A DNA stretch of 64,000 nucleotides from Arthrobacter sp. ES3-54 (lineage in GTDB: Bacteria > Actinomycetota > Actinomycetes > Actinomycetales > Micrococcaceae): contig NZ_JAQFIF010000002.1 in the NCBI RefSeq assembly GCF_029504395.1, forward strand, positions 248,001-312,000, read 5' to 3'. The notes beneath the pieces were generated by a model. It did not search any database, was not told where the DNA came from, and saw only the letters and a list, made by a program, of their open reading frames with translations. Shown in pieces: positions 46,305 to 54,625 of this stretch; position 1 is the first letter of the stretch, and the number at the start of each line of letters is the position of its first letter. Both the position numbers and the translations under genes were made by a program.

Positions 46305-46690
46305 CGATCAAGCGCACGAATTCTGGTCCGGGACTACCCGGAGGCTTCCCCTTCAGCCTGGCCAGCGAAGCAAATGGTGTCTGCTTCGTCAGCGGGATGC
46401 CCGCACTGGATCCCGACGGCAAGTATCACGAGGGAACCTTCGAGGAGGAGACGGCGCTGGCCTGGCACAATGTCACGATGATCGCCCACGCTGCCGGCTT
46501 CGCCGTCGAGGAGATCGTGTACGTGCAGTGCGTCGTCGCTGACATCACCGACTACAGCAGTCTGAATGCGTGGTGGCGGCGGCAGTTCCCGGACCTGTCT
46601 ACCGCTCCGGCCAGGTTCACCTTCCAGGCTGGCGCTCTTCCTTTCGGCGCCAAGGTCGAGATCCAAGCGGTGGCGGCGCACGGCACCTGA
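46301..46690 (+). CDS. RidA/YjgF family protein
   Basis: A 129-residue trimeric-type RidA protein. Members hydrolyse reactive enamine/imine intermediates released by PLP enzymes, or act on related acids. Signature stretches are G-V-C-F-V-S-G-M-P-A-L-D-P-D-G, V-V-A-D-I-T-D-Y and A-P-A-R-F-T-F-Q-A-G-A-L-P-F-G-A-K-V-E-I-Q. The GTG start at 46301 has AGGAGG 8 bases upstream. The active-site R in A-P-A-R-F is present. It overlaps the end of the XRE remnant. Confidence 0.85.
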   Translation: MTIKRTNSGPGLPGGFPFSLASEANGVCFVSGMPALDPDGKYHEGTFEEETALAWHNVTMIAHAAGFAVEEIVYVQCVVADITDYSSLNAWWRRQFPDLSTAPARFTFQAGALPFGAKVEIQAVAAHGT

Positions 46691-46797
46691 GGCGACGCCG
46701 ACAGAATGCGGATTGAGGCGGCCCTCATGGCGGGAACGGATCGAAAACTCGACAAAGGGCACCACTCCCCCGCGCCCACCTCCATCGGAGGGCTTTC

Positions 46798-47278
46798 TCA
46801 GGTGAGGGTTGGGCGACGCGCGAGGATGTAGTCGACGGCGGCGGGTCCGGTGGTCCGAAGCCCGGGGCGAATGAAGCGCCGTGCGACACGACGTCGTTCG
46901 CTAAGGCCCAGCCCGCTCATGGCTGTCCAGAATGCTCGGGATGGCCGGGGCTGCTCGCTTTGGAGCAGACACCAACTGATATACACCCCGTACATTTCGT
47001 CTTCGGCCAGTTCTTGGTGGGGATCCGGTACCGCAGCGATGCACGTCTTGACGAAGCGAGCGTAGTCGGAGGCTGTCACGTTTTGGACCATTCTGCTGGG
47101 GAGTTGCCGGGACGGCTGGCCCGTCGGGCGATTCATCCGGCACGGACTCAAGCAATTCGAACCAGCACCGGGCCTGGATGGGTCCGGGCCGTGCGCCGAT
47201 CAACCCTGTCTCCTGCCATTGCCTGGTAGCCGGACTATGACGCTGCCATCCGTGGCTGCCGTCTGTTGAATCGCTCAT
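46798..47278 (-). pseudogene. Hypothetical protein, probably one gene split by a frameshift
   Basis: Two frames abut. The upstream one starts with ATG at 47278 overlapping the VOC gene stop (ATGA) and reads S-D-S-T-D-G-S-H, then E-T-G-L-I-G-A-R-P-G-P-I-Q-A-R and W-F-E-L-L-E-S-V-P-D-E. Near 47091-47098 its composition becomes Arg-rich, whereas another frame continues as V-T-A-S-D-Y-A-R-F-V-K-T-C and on to a stop at 46798 (97 codons, no ribosome site of its own). Removing one base gives a 159-residue protein. The ending T-T-G-P-A-A-V-D-Y-I-L-A-R-R-P is distinctive, but no family is recognised. The alternative is two separate short genes. Confidence 0.5.
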
Positions 47279-48099
47279 CCCGACGGGGGCGTGAACTGGC
47301 TGGCGGTAAACTCGGCGCCCTGAGGGTCCCGGATCAGTGCCGTGCGCGTCCACTCGGTGTCGTCTTGGCTAAGGACCTGGGCGCCGAGTCGTTCCGCATC
47401 AATCACCGTCTGGTCCCGGTCGGCCACGGTGAACGAGACGTGCCAGTGCGGCGGTTCGTCGGGGGCGGTGGTCGCCATCCAGGCGATCGCATCCTCGAAG
47501 CCAGGTGGGGCGGCCAGCCGTGACTGCCTCTCCCTGATGCCCGGATCGACTGTCGCCTCAAGGTGATCACCATAACCGGGCCTGCGGATCATCATCGCGA
47601 AGCCGAGGTCGTCGACCTGCCAGCCGAACGCGTCTTCGTAGAACTTAATGGCCGCGCCGGGGTCAGCCGTGTGCAGATCGCTGAAATTCCACGCCCCTGG
47701 CTGATTGGCCGCCTGTGCCCCCATGCGTCGCCTAGCCTGCCAGAGGCGGAACTCGGCGCCCTCCGGATCGGTCAGCGCCGCACTGCGGCCGCCCTCTCCG
47801 GCATCGGCAGGCGCCGAGCGCACCGCAGCGGCGGCAGCGACCAGTCGCTGCACTGCGGCATCCGCGTCCTCGACGGATATGTATGTACTCCACGCCGCGG
47901 CACCCTGGGCGCTGGCCATCCCAGCGACGTCGTTGCCCTCGAGCTTGGCAATCAAGTAACGTCCCGGCGCTCCCGTCGGCATGGCGTCCTCGAACGTCCA
48001 GCCGAAGATTCCGGCGTAGAACTCGACGGCCGCCTCGACGTCAGGCTGCTCGGTGTCGATCCAACACGGGACGCCCTGCGGGTAGGTCCGTTGGGTCAT
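47275..48099 (-). CDS. VOC family protein, two glyoxalase-fold repeats
   Basis: A 274-residue protein made of two vicinal-oxygen-chelate modules. The first begins G-V-P-C-W-I-D-T-E-Q-P-D-V-E-A-A-V-E-F-Y, the second near residue 140 with W-N-F-S-D-L-H-T-A-D-P-G-A-A-I-K-F-Y-E-D-A-F-G-W. Such tandem VOC proteins are linked to glyoxalase, ring-cleavage or resistance functions; the substrate is not predictable. The ATG at 48099 has GGGAGCGAG just upstream; an earlier start adds eight poorly supported residues. The next gene overlaps by four bases. Confidence 0.85.
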   Translation of the reverse strand: MTQRTYPQGVPCWIDTEQPDVEAAVEFYAGIFGWTFEDAMPTGAPGRYLIAKLEGNDVAGMASAQGAAAWSTYISVEDADAAVQRLVAAAAAVRSAPADAGEGGRSAALTDPEGAEFRLWQARRRMGAQAANQPGAWNFSDLHTADPGAAIKFYEDAFGWQVDDLGFAMMIRRPGYGDHLEATVDPGIRERQSRLAAPPGFEDAIAWMATTAPDEPPHWHVSFTVADRDQTVIDAERLGAQVLSQDDTEWTRTALIRDPQGAEFTASQFTPPSG

Positions 48100-48329
48100 G
48101 TCTCGCTCCCTTCCGTGGGACACAGCCTAGCGAGCCAGGATCCGGCCGGGTACCCCATCCGTCCCCCGACCCCGCCACCCCCACAAGGTGACCGCGGCAC
48201 CGCCGTCGCACATTGCCCCACTTCAAACCTGCCGCTGGTCAAGGGCCGGGCCGGGGCACTTTCCAGGCCAACTTCGCCTGCGTCACCGCCGGTCTGGCTG
48301 GGACATCCGATCATTGCTAGCGTGGCGGA

Positions 48330-49574
48330 ATGAACGCGTCGAAGGCCCCCGCCGAGATCCTCAACATTGACGGTAACGAGGTCCGCATCTCGAGTCCGGA
48401 CAAGGTGGTGTTCCCCGAGCCGGGGCTGACCAAGCTCGACGTGGTGCGCTACTACCTCGCCGTCGCGGATGGTGCGCTGCGGGGCGCCGGCGGACGGCCC
48501 ATGGTGCTCAAGCGCTTCCCGAAGGGAATCGGCGCTGAGCCGTTCTTTCAGAAGCGCGTGCCTGAAAACCACCCCGACTTCATTGACACGGCGACGCTGC
48601 ACTACGCGTCGGGGACATCAGCCGAAGAGGCCGTCATCCGGGATGCTGCGGGCTTGGCGTGGGTGGTGAATCTTGGATGCCTGGACCTCAACCCGCACCC
48701 CGTGCGCGCCGAGGACCTCGAACACCCCGACGAGCTCCGGGTCGACCTCGACCCGATGCCGGGGGTCGACTGGTCGCAGATCGTTGACACCGCCTACGTC
48801 GCGCGGGAGGTGCTCGACGACGTCGGGCTGGTGGGGTGGCCGAAGACGAGCGGTTCGCGGGGCCTCCACATCCTGGTGCGCATCGCGCCCCAGTGGTCGT
48901 ACCGCGACGTGCGGCTCGCCGCCGAGACCCTCGCCCGCGAGGTCGAGAACCGCGCTCCGGGCCTTGCCACCGCCCGGTGGTGGAAGGAGGAGCGTGGCGA
49001 GAGCGTGTTCGTCGACTTCAATCAGAACGCCAAGGACCGCACCGTGGCATCGGCGTACTCGATCCGGCCCCTGCCCGACGCCCGCGTCTCGACGCCACTC
49101 ACATGGGACGAGGTCACCTCCACCCGGCCGGAACAATTCACGGTGCCCACGGTGCTTGAGCGCTTCGCTGTGATGGGCGACCCCCACGCCGGCATCGACG
49201 ACGCGGTAGGGTCCCTCGACAGACTCATCGCCCTGGCTGCCGAGCTCGGCCCCGCCGAAAAGCCGCCGCGGGCAGGCGACGGCTTGGGCCGGCGGCAGTC
49301 GGTGATGCCGCTCATCGAGGTGGCACGTACCAAGACCAAGCCCGGGGCGCTCGCGGCGCTCGACGAATGGAAGACCCGGCATGCGGACCTCGTCCCGGCC
49401 CTGCATCCCGCGGACATACTCGTCGACGGAATGCGCGGATCGAGTTCGCTCTGGTACCGGGTGCGGGTCAACCTGCAGCATGTCCCCGAAAATGAGCGTC
49501 CGCCGCAGGAGGAGCTCATCGCTGACTACGACCCATGGGCGGGCAAAGAGTGGCCGGGGCGCCCTGGGACCTGA
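48330..49574 (+). CDS. LigD-type NHEJ polymerase domain protein (stand-alone)
   Basis: A 414-residue stand-alone archaeo-eukaryotic primase-type polymerase domain, as found in LigD. In non-homologous end joining it adds ribonucleotides or nucleotides at broken ends. Visible landmarks: K-V-V-F-P-E-P-G-L-T-K near residue 25, the catalytic D-L-D-P motif (R-V-D-L-D-P-M-P-G near 135), and [11 protein letters not shown] near 170. A D-x-N-Q-N-A-K-D-R-T segment follows. There is no ligase or nuclease domain, and no Ku gene in this window, so it must act with partners encoded elsewhere or in another repair role. Confidence 0.88.
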   Translation: MNASKAPAEILNIDGNEVRISSPDKVVFPEPGLTKLDVVRYYLAVADGALRGAGGRPMVLKRFPKGIGAEPFFQKRVPENHPDFIDTATLHYASGTSAEEAVIRDAAGLAWVVNLGCLDLNPHPVRAEDLEHPDELRVDLDPMPGVDWSQIVDTAYVAREVLDDVGLVGWPKTSGSRGLHILVRIAPQWSYRDVRLAAETLAREVENRAPGLATARWWKEERGESVFVDFNQNAKDRTVASAYSIRPLPDARVSTPLTWDEVTSTRPEQFTVPTVLERFAVMGDPHAGIDDAVGSLDRLIALAAELGPAEKPPRAGDGLGRRQSVMPLIEVARTKTKPGALAALDEWKTRHADLVPALHPADILVDGMRGSSSLWYRVRVNLQHVPENERPPQEELIADYDPWAGKEWPGRPGT

Positions 49575-49670
49575 CACCGGATGTTGTCCATGCCACGCTG
49601 GGACCCATCCTGTGCGCAGATGGTCATGTTCAGTCTCGCGGGTCGCGTTCAAGCGGCACGGTCGTTGCGG

Positions 49671-50132
49671 TCAGTACTCTCCCTTGATCACGAAGTACGA
49701 GCCGCGAATAACGCCCGCCAGCTTCGATTTTTGGCGGGCGAACTTGAAGCGCGTCGCCAATTCCTCCGGAATCTCCATGCCTTCGGCGAGTTTGAACCCG
49801 ACCGCTCTCTTCCCTGCGTCGATGCTGTACAGGACGTTGATCGACAGCCCCGACTCGTAGAAGACGTAGGCCATCCGCAAACCGTCGACGTCGAAGGAGG
49901 TCGCTTCCAGCGGGCGGGAACCGATGACGATTTCACGCTCATCCCGGAGTATCCGGCTCACCCGGTCGACCACCTCCGGAACCTCGCTCGCGGGGCTCAC
50001 AGTGAAGACGTGGTCGTACTTGTTCCGGTAATAGCGAGCCTCGTTGGCGCGCAACCCGGCGAGGGCCTCAGCGACCGGAGACGATTCCAAGCCGACAGTG
50101 GAAACGTTCTTGAAGTCAACGACGTACGGCAT
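49671..50132 (-). CDS. Conserved hypothetical protein, sometimes labelled phage tail protein
   Basis: A 153-residue soluble alpha/beta protein beginning M-P-Y-V-V-D-F-K-N-V-S-T-V-G-L-E-S-S-P. It includes a Tyr/Asn/Lys-rich R-Y-Y-R-N-K-Y-D-H-V-F stretch and ends K-L-A-G-V-I-R-G-S-Y-F-V-I-K-G-E-Y. I recall similar Arthrobacter proteins labelled 'phage tail' by homology, but no other phage gene is present here, so that label is doubtful. The ribosome site is GGAGG about 7 bases before the ATG. Confidence 0.6.
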   Translation of the reverse strand: MPYVVDFKNVSTVGLESSPVAEALAGLRANEARYYRNKYDHVFTVSPASEVPEVVDRVSRILRDEREIVIGSRPLEATSFDVDGLRMAYVFYESGLSINVLYSIDAGKRAVGFKLAEGMEIPEELATRFKFARQKSKLAGVIRGSYFVIKGEY

Positions 50133-50493
50133 GCACCCTCCTGGTAAGACGTTTTGGGACCAATGCTAGCGCGACGACGTGCTGCCCGGACGTCAGAACG
50201 TTCGTGCGTAGGGTGCCGGGTCCTGTGACAGGGGCTCAGCCCTAGTGATGCTCATCCATGAAGTCGTAGCGCCATTGGCGCATGAAAGTGGAGGCCTTAA
50301 GGCCCTGCCGGTGCGCGTCCGTCGGGGCAGAGTTTGACCTACGCGCCGACCGGTGAGCGTACCGCCCCCGTGTGGGCGGACAGGCCGCCCGCCGTCGGGA
50401 GTTCGGTCATTTCCAGCACCGTCGGGACCGACAGCGTCGACCAAAGAAGCGGAGTGGCCGCAACGCCGGCCGGAACCGAGTGGAGGGCACACC
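50133..50493. other. Intergenic region with a possible gene-end fragment
   Basis: These 361 bases hold no intact gene. On the - strand a short stretch near 50250-50303 ends in F-M-R-Q-W-R-Y-D-F-M-D-E-H-H and a stop, which looks like a loose C-terminus of an unidentified protein. A 23-codon frame M-T-E-L-P-T-A-G-G lies on the - strand near 50340-50412; its reality is doubtful. Confidence 0.3.
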
Positions 50494-51012
50494 ATGTCAG
50501 AGCGCAACTACACCTTGTTCGTGTCGTCATACGCCGACGCGGGCTCGGCGGCAGACGATTTCAAAACGATCAAGAGCATGGACGACGCGGCCGTGGTGGC
50601 TGCGGTCGTCCTGTCGCGTGACGCCTCGGGCCAGACCGAGGTCAAGGAGCACGGGGGCGGACTGGTCGCCGGCGGCACGTCGGCGGGCGCCATCGGCGGG
50701 CTCGTGGTCGGGTTGTTCGCTCCGCCGCTCCTGCTGTCCAGCGTGATCGGCGCTGGTATCGGCGCAGGTGTTGGCGCCATCGCGAAGCGTCACGAGGAGA
50801 AGTCCATCGGCGTCAACGCGGACGAGTGGCTGCCGCCGGGCTCCTCGGCGATCATCGCCGTCGTCGACGACCTCTACCTCGACCGCGTCGACAAGGCGGT
50901 TGCCAAGGCCACCAAGAAGGTCAGCAAGGCCGTCGAAAGTGGTGACTACGACGCCGTGGTCAAAGCCGTGAACGAAGGCGACGAGAAGATCATCGAGGCC
51001 GCCTCGTCCTGA
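50494..51012 (+). CDS. DUF1269 family protein
   Basis: A 172-residue protein with the DUF1269 layout: a N-terminal strand-rich part (Y-T-L-F-V-S-S-Y-A-D), a central glycine-rich hydrophobic stretch (G-G-T-S-A-G-A-I-G-G-L-V-V-G-L-F-A-P-P then V-I-G-A-G-I-G-A-G-V-G-A-I) and a C-terminal part (S-A-I-I-A-V-V-D-D). The family is membrane-associated and of unknown function, often grouped with stress genes. GGAGGG precedes the ATG at 50494. Confidence 0.8.
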   Translation: MSERNYTLFVSSYADAGSAADDFKTIKSMDDAAVVAAVVLSRDASGQTEVKEHGGGLVAGGTSAGAIGGLVVGLFAPPLLLSSVIGAGIGAGVGAIAKRHEEKSIGVNADEWLPPGSSAIIAVVDDLYLDRVDKAVAKATKKVSKAVESGDYDAVVKAVNEGDEKIIEAASS

Positions 51013-51077
51013 TCGGCCGAAGCACCCAACTGGGAGACGGCCCGCTGCTTCGATGACGTCCTCGGTGATGGTGATCC

Positions 51078-51464
51078 TTACTGGGCTGGCGGTACCCGCG
51101 CGTTCAGGGCCTCATTGACGGGGGCGAAGGCGACCCGATCCAGGACAAGTTCGATCTCGCGGATTTTGTCTGCGTTGATGGTGAGCAGTTCGATGCACCT
51201 GACTGCACCAGCAGCCGTGTCGGTGATGAAGTCATACACGACGCAGGCACGGTCCTGCGCGGTGAAGACCTCCCGGATCTCGTTGCGGACCAGGGCCGGG
51301 AGAAGGCGCTTTAGTGCCGTGGTCCATCCGGCCTTGTCGAGGGCGGTGCCGGCGAAGGTGGCTACAAGATCCTCACCGAGCAGGTTCTCAAGGGCGTTCA
51401 AATCGTGGGAGCCAACGGCCTGGATGTAGGAGCGCGCGATCCCTTCGACGCTGGAGTCCGGCAT
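51078..51464 (-). CDS. SnoaL-like/NTF2-fold protein
   Basis: A 128-residue cone-shaped alpha+beta fold protein of the SnoaL/NTF2 superfamily: N-terminal helix S-Y-I-Q-A-V-G-S-H-D-L-N-A-L-E, then strands L-V-A-T-F-A-G and C-V-V-Y-D-F-I-T-D, and R-C-I-E-L-L-T-I-N. The superfamily ranges from polyketide cyclases to sigma-factor C-terminal domains, so function is open. The start at 51464 has AAGGATC upstream; a longer frame to 51605 is Arg/Pro-rich without similarity. Confidence 0.75.
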   Translation of the reverse strand: MPDSSVEGIARSYIQAVGSHDLNALENLLGEDLVATFAGTALDKAGWTTALKRLLPALVRNEIREVFTAQDRACVVYDFITDTAAGAVRCIELLTINADKIREIELVLDRVAFAPVNEALNARVPPAQ

Positions 51465-51923
51465 GAGAGATCCTTTCTTGAGCAGCGGAGGGCCCCGCCA
51501 GAGGGAGGCCCCGCCAAAGGGCCATCGGCAAGCCAATAATCCGCGGGTGGTCACATCGTTTCCCAGAAGCCTAGCGGCCGTGGAGTGAGGCGGGAAGCCT
51601 CGCACTCATGAGGTTTGGGGCATCCGGCCGGGCCACCAGTGCCGGCTCGAGGAAGGGCCCAAAGCCCCTGACTCCGTTGCGGGGCTCCGCCTACTCTGGC
51701 AACACACTCTGGGATGGTTTTCCATCTTCGTCGTCGACTGCGCCCGGCCGATACGAGACCAACAACGCCTATGCGGCGCTGGTAGCGGCGCCGGCCGTGG
51801 TCTCCGCGACTGCCTACTTCCTCGGCCGGAAGGCGATGCGAAGCAGGTCCCAACCCGCCCCAGTCACGAACGTGACCCGGCCCGCCTGACATACCCGCAC
51901 CGGGAACGGAGAGGAACCGATCC
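51465..51923. other. Region between the SnoaL-like gene and fmdB-like gene
   Basis: In these 459 bases no supported gene was recognised. A + strand frame 51608-51889 ends R-S-R-S-Q-P-A-P-V-T-N-V-T-R-P-A but lacks a ribosome site and family features, and a - strand frame over the same DNA is Arg-rich. Promoter DNA for the divergent neighbours is expected here. Confidence 0.4.
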
Positions 51924-52211
51924 ATGGCCACTTATGAGTACCGATGCTCCGATGGTTCGCTTTTCGAAGCATCCCACCCGATCGGGGACGCACCGGACAT
52001 TCTTCCGTGCCCCTCCTGCGGTGAACCGTCCCGTCGGGTATTCAGTACACCGCACCTTTCCAGGGCCGGTTCGCAGGCCTTCCGACTCATCGACTCCACG
52101 AAACGCAGTGCAGCCGAACCCGAGGTCGTGAACTCTCGGATTCCGGGAAGCCCGAGGCGTGTACAGCAGTATTCATCCAACCCGTTACATCGGACACTGC
52201 CGCGACCCTAA
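51924..52211 (+). CDS. FmdB-type zinc ribbon protein
   Basis: A 95-residue protein beginning M-A-T-Y-E-Y-R-C, with a second pair C-P-S-C near residue 29, which is the FmdB zinc-ribbon pattern. The first pair is incomplete: C8 is followed by S-D-G instead of x-x-C, so one zinc ligand is missing (C-x-x-G). FmdB genes accompany formamidase (fmdA) genes, and fmdA starts 36 bases downstream, so the two are probably one operon and FmdB may regulate it. ATG 51924 has GGAGAGGAA upstream. Confidence 0.75.
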   Translation: MATYEYRCSDGSLFEASHPIGDAPDILPCPSCGEPSRRVFSTPHLSRAGSQAFRLIDSTKRSAAEPEVVNSRIPGSPRRVQQYSSNPLHRTLPRP

Positions 52212-52246
52212 CCGGCAATACGTGGCGACCAGTCAAAGGAGATGAA

Positions 52247-53503
52247 ATGCCAGCAAAGATATTTTCCCTGGACTCCAGCAAGAAGTTCGAGGATCAGGAA
52301 AAGATCGGGCACAACCGATGGCATCCCGACATTCCCCCCGTCGCGACGGTCAAACCGGGGGATTCCTTCCGGGTCGACTGCCGGGAATGGTTTGACGGCG
52401 CGATCGTTAACGATGACTCCGCCGACGACGTCCTCAATGCCCCGCTGCTGACCGTCCACAAACTCAGCGGTCCCTTCGCCGTCGAGGGCGCCAAGCCCGG
52501 TGACCTGCTGGTGGTCGACATCCTGGACGTCGGTCCCATCCCACAGGAGGATTCCGGCCCACTTGCCGGACAGGGCTGGGGCTACACCGGCATCTTCGCG
52601 ACGAGCAACGGCGGCGGCTTTCTCACCGAGCAGTTTCCCGACGCATACAAAGCCATCTGGGACTTCACCGGACAAATCGCAACATCGCGGCACGTGCCGG
52701 GTGTTTCCTTCACCGGACTGATCCACCCTGGGCTAATGGGGACGGCACCCTCAGCCCAGCTGCTGGCGAAATGGAACAAGCGCGAAGGCGACCTGATCGC
52801 CACGAACCCGAACAGGGTCCCACCCTTGGCGCTGCCGCCAGAAGCCGAGCACGCCGTTCTGGGGCACCTGCCGCCGTCGGAATTCGACAGGGTGGCCGCG
52901 GAAGCGGCTCGGACCGCACCGCCACGGGAAAACGGCGGGAACCAGGACATCAAGAACATGTCCAAGGGCACCCGTATTTTCTACCCCGTGTTCGTGGACG
53001 GAGCCAACCTCTCTATGGGCGATCTCCACTTCTCGCAAGGCGACGGAGAGATCACGTTCTGTGGCGCCATTGAGATGGGCGGCTTCATGGACCTCAGGGT
53101 GGAGCTCATCAAGGGCGGCATGGAGACTTACGGGGTGAGCGAAAACGCCATCTTCATGCCGGGCAACGTCGACCCGCAGTTCAGTCAATGGCTGGCGTTC
53201 TCCGGCACCTCGGTGACTCTGGGCGGCGAGCAACGCTACCTCGACTCGCACCTTTCCTACCAGCGGGCCTGCCTCCACGCCATCGACTACCTGACCAAAT
53301 TCGGTTACAGCAGCGAGCAGGCATACCTGCTCCTAGGTGCCGTACCGATCGAAGGGCGCCTCTCCGGCGTCGTGGACATCCCGAATTCCTGTTCCACGGT
53401 CTACATCCCGACGGCCATCTTCGACTTCGACGTACGTCCCTCAGCTGACGGCCCCCACAAAATCGACCCAGGCATCGGAGCGCCGAAGACCAGCAACAAA
53501 TAG
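52247..53503 (+). CDS. fmdA: Formamidase
   Basis: A 418-residue amidase of the acetamidase/formamidase (FmdA) family, which hydrolyses formamide to formate and ammonia. Landmarks: an N-terminal strand-rich region (V-K-P-G-D-S-F-R-V-D-C-R-E-W), the G-P-F-A-V-E-G-A-K-P-G-D motif near residue 75, and G-A-I-E-M-G-G-F-M-D-L and G-A-V-P-I-E-G-R-L-S-G later. ATG 52247 has AAAGGAG upstream. With FmdB upstream, the pair lets the cell use formamide as a nitrogen source; the formate could feed the dehydrogenase at 6-8.5 kb. Confidence 0.93.
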   Translation: MPAKIFSLDSSKKFEDQEKIGHNRWHPDIPPVATVKPGDSFRVDCREWFDGAIVNDDSADDVLNAPLLTVHKLSGPFAVEGAKPGDLLVVDILDVGPIPQEDSGPLAGQGWGYTGIFATSNGGGFLTEQFPDAYKAIWDFTGQIATSRHVPGVSFTGLIHPGLMGTAPSAQLLAKWNKREGDLIATNPNRVPPLALPPEAEHAVLGHLPPSEFDRVAAEAARTAPPRENGGNQDIKNMSKGTRIFYPVFVDGANLSMGDLHFSQGDGEITFCGAIEMGGFMDLRVELIKGGMETYGVSENAIFMPGNVDPQFSQWLAFSGTSVTLGGEQRYLDSHLSYQRACLHAIDYLTKFGYSSEQAYLLLGAVPIEGRLSGVVDIPNSCSTVYIPTAIFDFDVRPSADGPHKIDPGIGAPKTSNK

Positions 53504-53650
53504 CAGCTGCCGACGGCGGTGGGAACCGTGGTCGGTAAGGTTGCGTCCCCAACCGCGGTCACGGCTGAGGCTGAAGTAGGAAGAGTCACGGTGACCTTCC
53601 GCGCGCCCCCGTTTGGGTGGGCGGGGGTGGGTCGTGACACCATACGGATC

Positions 53651-54508
53651 GTGACCCAGAAGATTGCGTACCAAGGTGAGCCCGGCGCCAACTCCCATAT
53701 CGCGTGCAAGCAGATGTTCCCCGAGCTGGAAAGCGTCCCGTGCGCCAGCTTCGAGGACGTCTTTGAATTGGTGTCCAGCGGCGGGGCCGATCTGGCCATG
53801 ATTCCGATCGAGAACTCGATTGCCGGCCGGGTGGCGGATATCCACATCCTGCTCCCCGAATCCCGTCTACAGATCGTCGGCGAGTTCTTCCTGCCCATCC
53901 ACTTCGACTTGCTTGGCATCCCCGGCAGCACCATCGAGGCTGCCACCGAGGTCCACAGCCACATTCACGCCCTGGGCCAGTGTCGGCGCCTGATCCGTGA
54001 AGCACGGTTACGCCCTGTCATCGCCGGCGACACGGCGGGTTCTGCCCGCGAAGTGCGGGAGTGGAACGATCCCGCCAAACTCTCCCTCGCTCCCCCGCTC
54101 GCGGCCCAGATCTACGGCCTGGAAGTGCTGGCTTCCCGGGTGGAGGACGATCCGTCCAACACCACCCGCTTTGTGGTCCTCGCGCGGGAAGCGGAACTGC
54201 CAACCCGGGATGAGTTGCCCGGACCGGCAGTGACCAGTTTCGTGTTCCGCGTCCGGAACGTCCCATCCGCGCTCTACAAGGCTCTTGGCGGTTTTGCCAC
54301 CAACGGCGTGAACATGACCCGGCTGGAGAGCTACATGGTGGGCAACGAGTTTGCTGCCACCATGTTCATGGCCGACGTCGAGGGCCACCCCGGGGACCTG
54401 CCGCTGCAGTTAGCCTTGGAGGAACTGGAGTTCTTCACCGCCGAGGTCCGGATCCTGGGTGTATATGCCGCCGCAGAGTTCAGGACCCGGCAGGCAGCCA
54501 GCAGCTGA
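53651..54508 (+). CDS. pheA: Prephenate dehydratase
   Basis: A 285-residue enzyme converting prephenate to phenylpyruvate for phenylalanine synthesis. It begins with A-Y-Q-G-E-P-G-A-N-S-H, has the catalytic T-T-R-F motif (N-T-T-R-F-V-V-L) and a C-terminal ACT domain from about residue 200 for Phe feedback (G-V-N-M-T-R-L-E-S in the ESRP-type loop). GTG at 53651 is the chosen start; GTG at 53627 is possible. The frame is open upstream to 53519 without similarity. No aromatic partner genes are adjacent. Confidence 0.9.
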   Translation: MTQKIAYQGEPGANSHIACKQMFPELESVPCASFEDVFELVSSGGADLAMIPIENSIAGRVADIHILLPESRLQIVGEFFLPIHFDLLGIPGSTIEAATEVHSHIHALGQCRRLIREARLRPVIAGDTAGSAREVREWNDPAKLSLAPPLAAQIYGLEVLASRVEDDPSNTTRFVVLAREAELPTRDELPGPAVTSFVFRVRNVPSALYKALGGFATNGVNMTRLESYMVGNEFAATMFMADVEGHPGDLPLQLALEELEFFTAEVRILGVYAAAEFRTRQAASS

Positions 54509-54625
54509 CCTCCCTGCTTACCCGGCCGCGTTATTCTCCTACCCAAGGCCCTTCCGCGCACTGGCCCTCGATGGGGTTCCCGCGTATTCTGAACACACGT
54601 TTCGCGCGCGAAGGCTGGACAGAAA

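Noticed and set aside
49671..50132. Prophage remnant suggested by a protein sometimes labelled phage tail.
   Set aside because: No other phage gene, integrase or attachment site surrounds it; the label is likely a database artefact.
51608..51889. A 93-residue + strand frame between the SnoaL-like and FmdB-like genes.
   Set aside because: No ribosome site, low-complexity beginning, and no recognisable domain.
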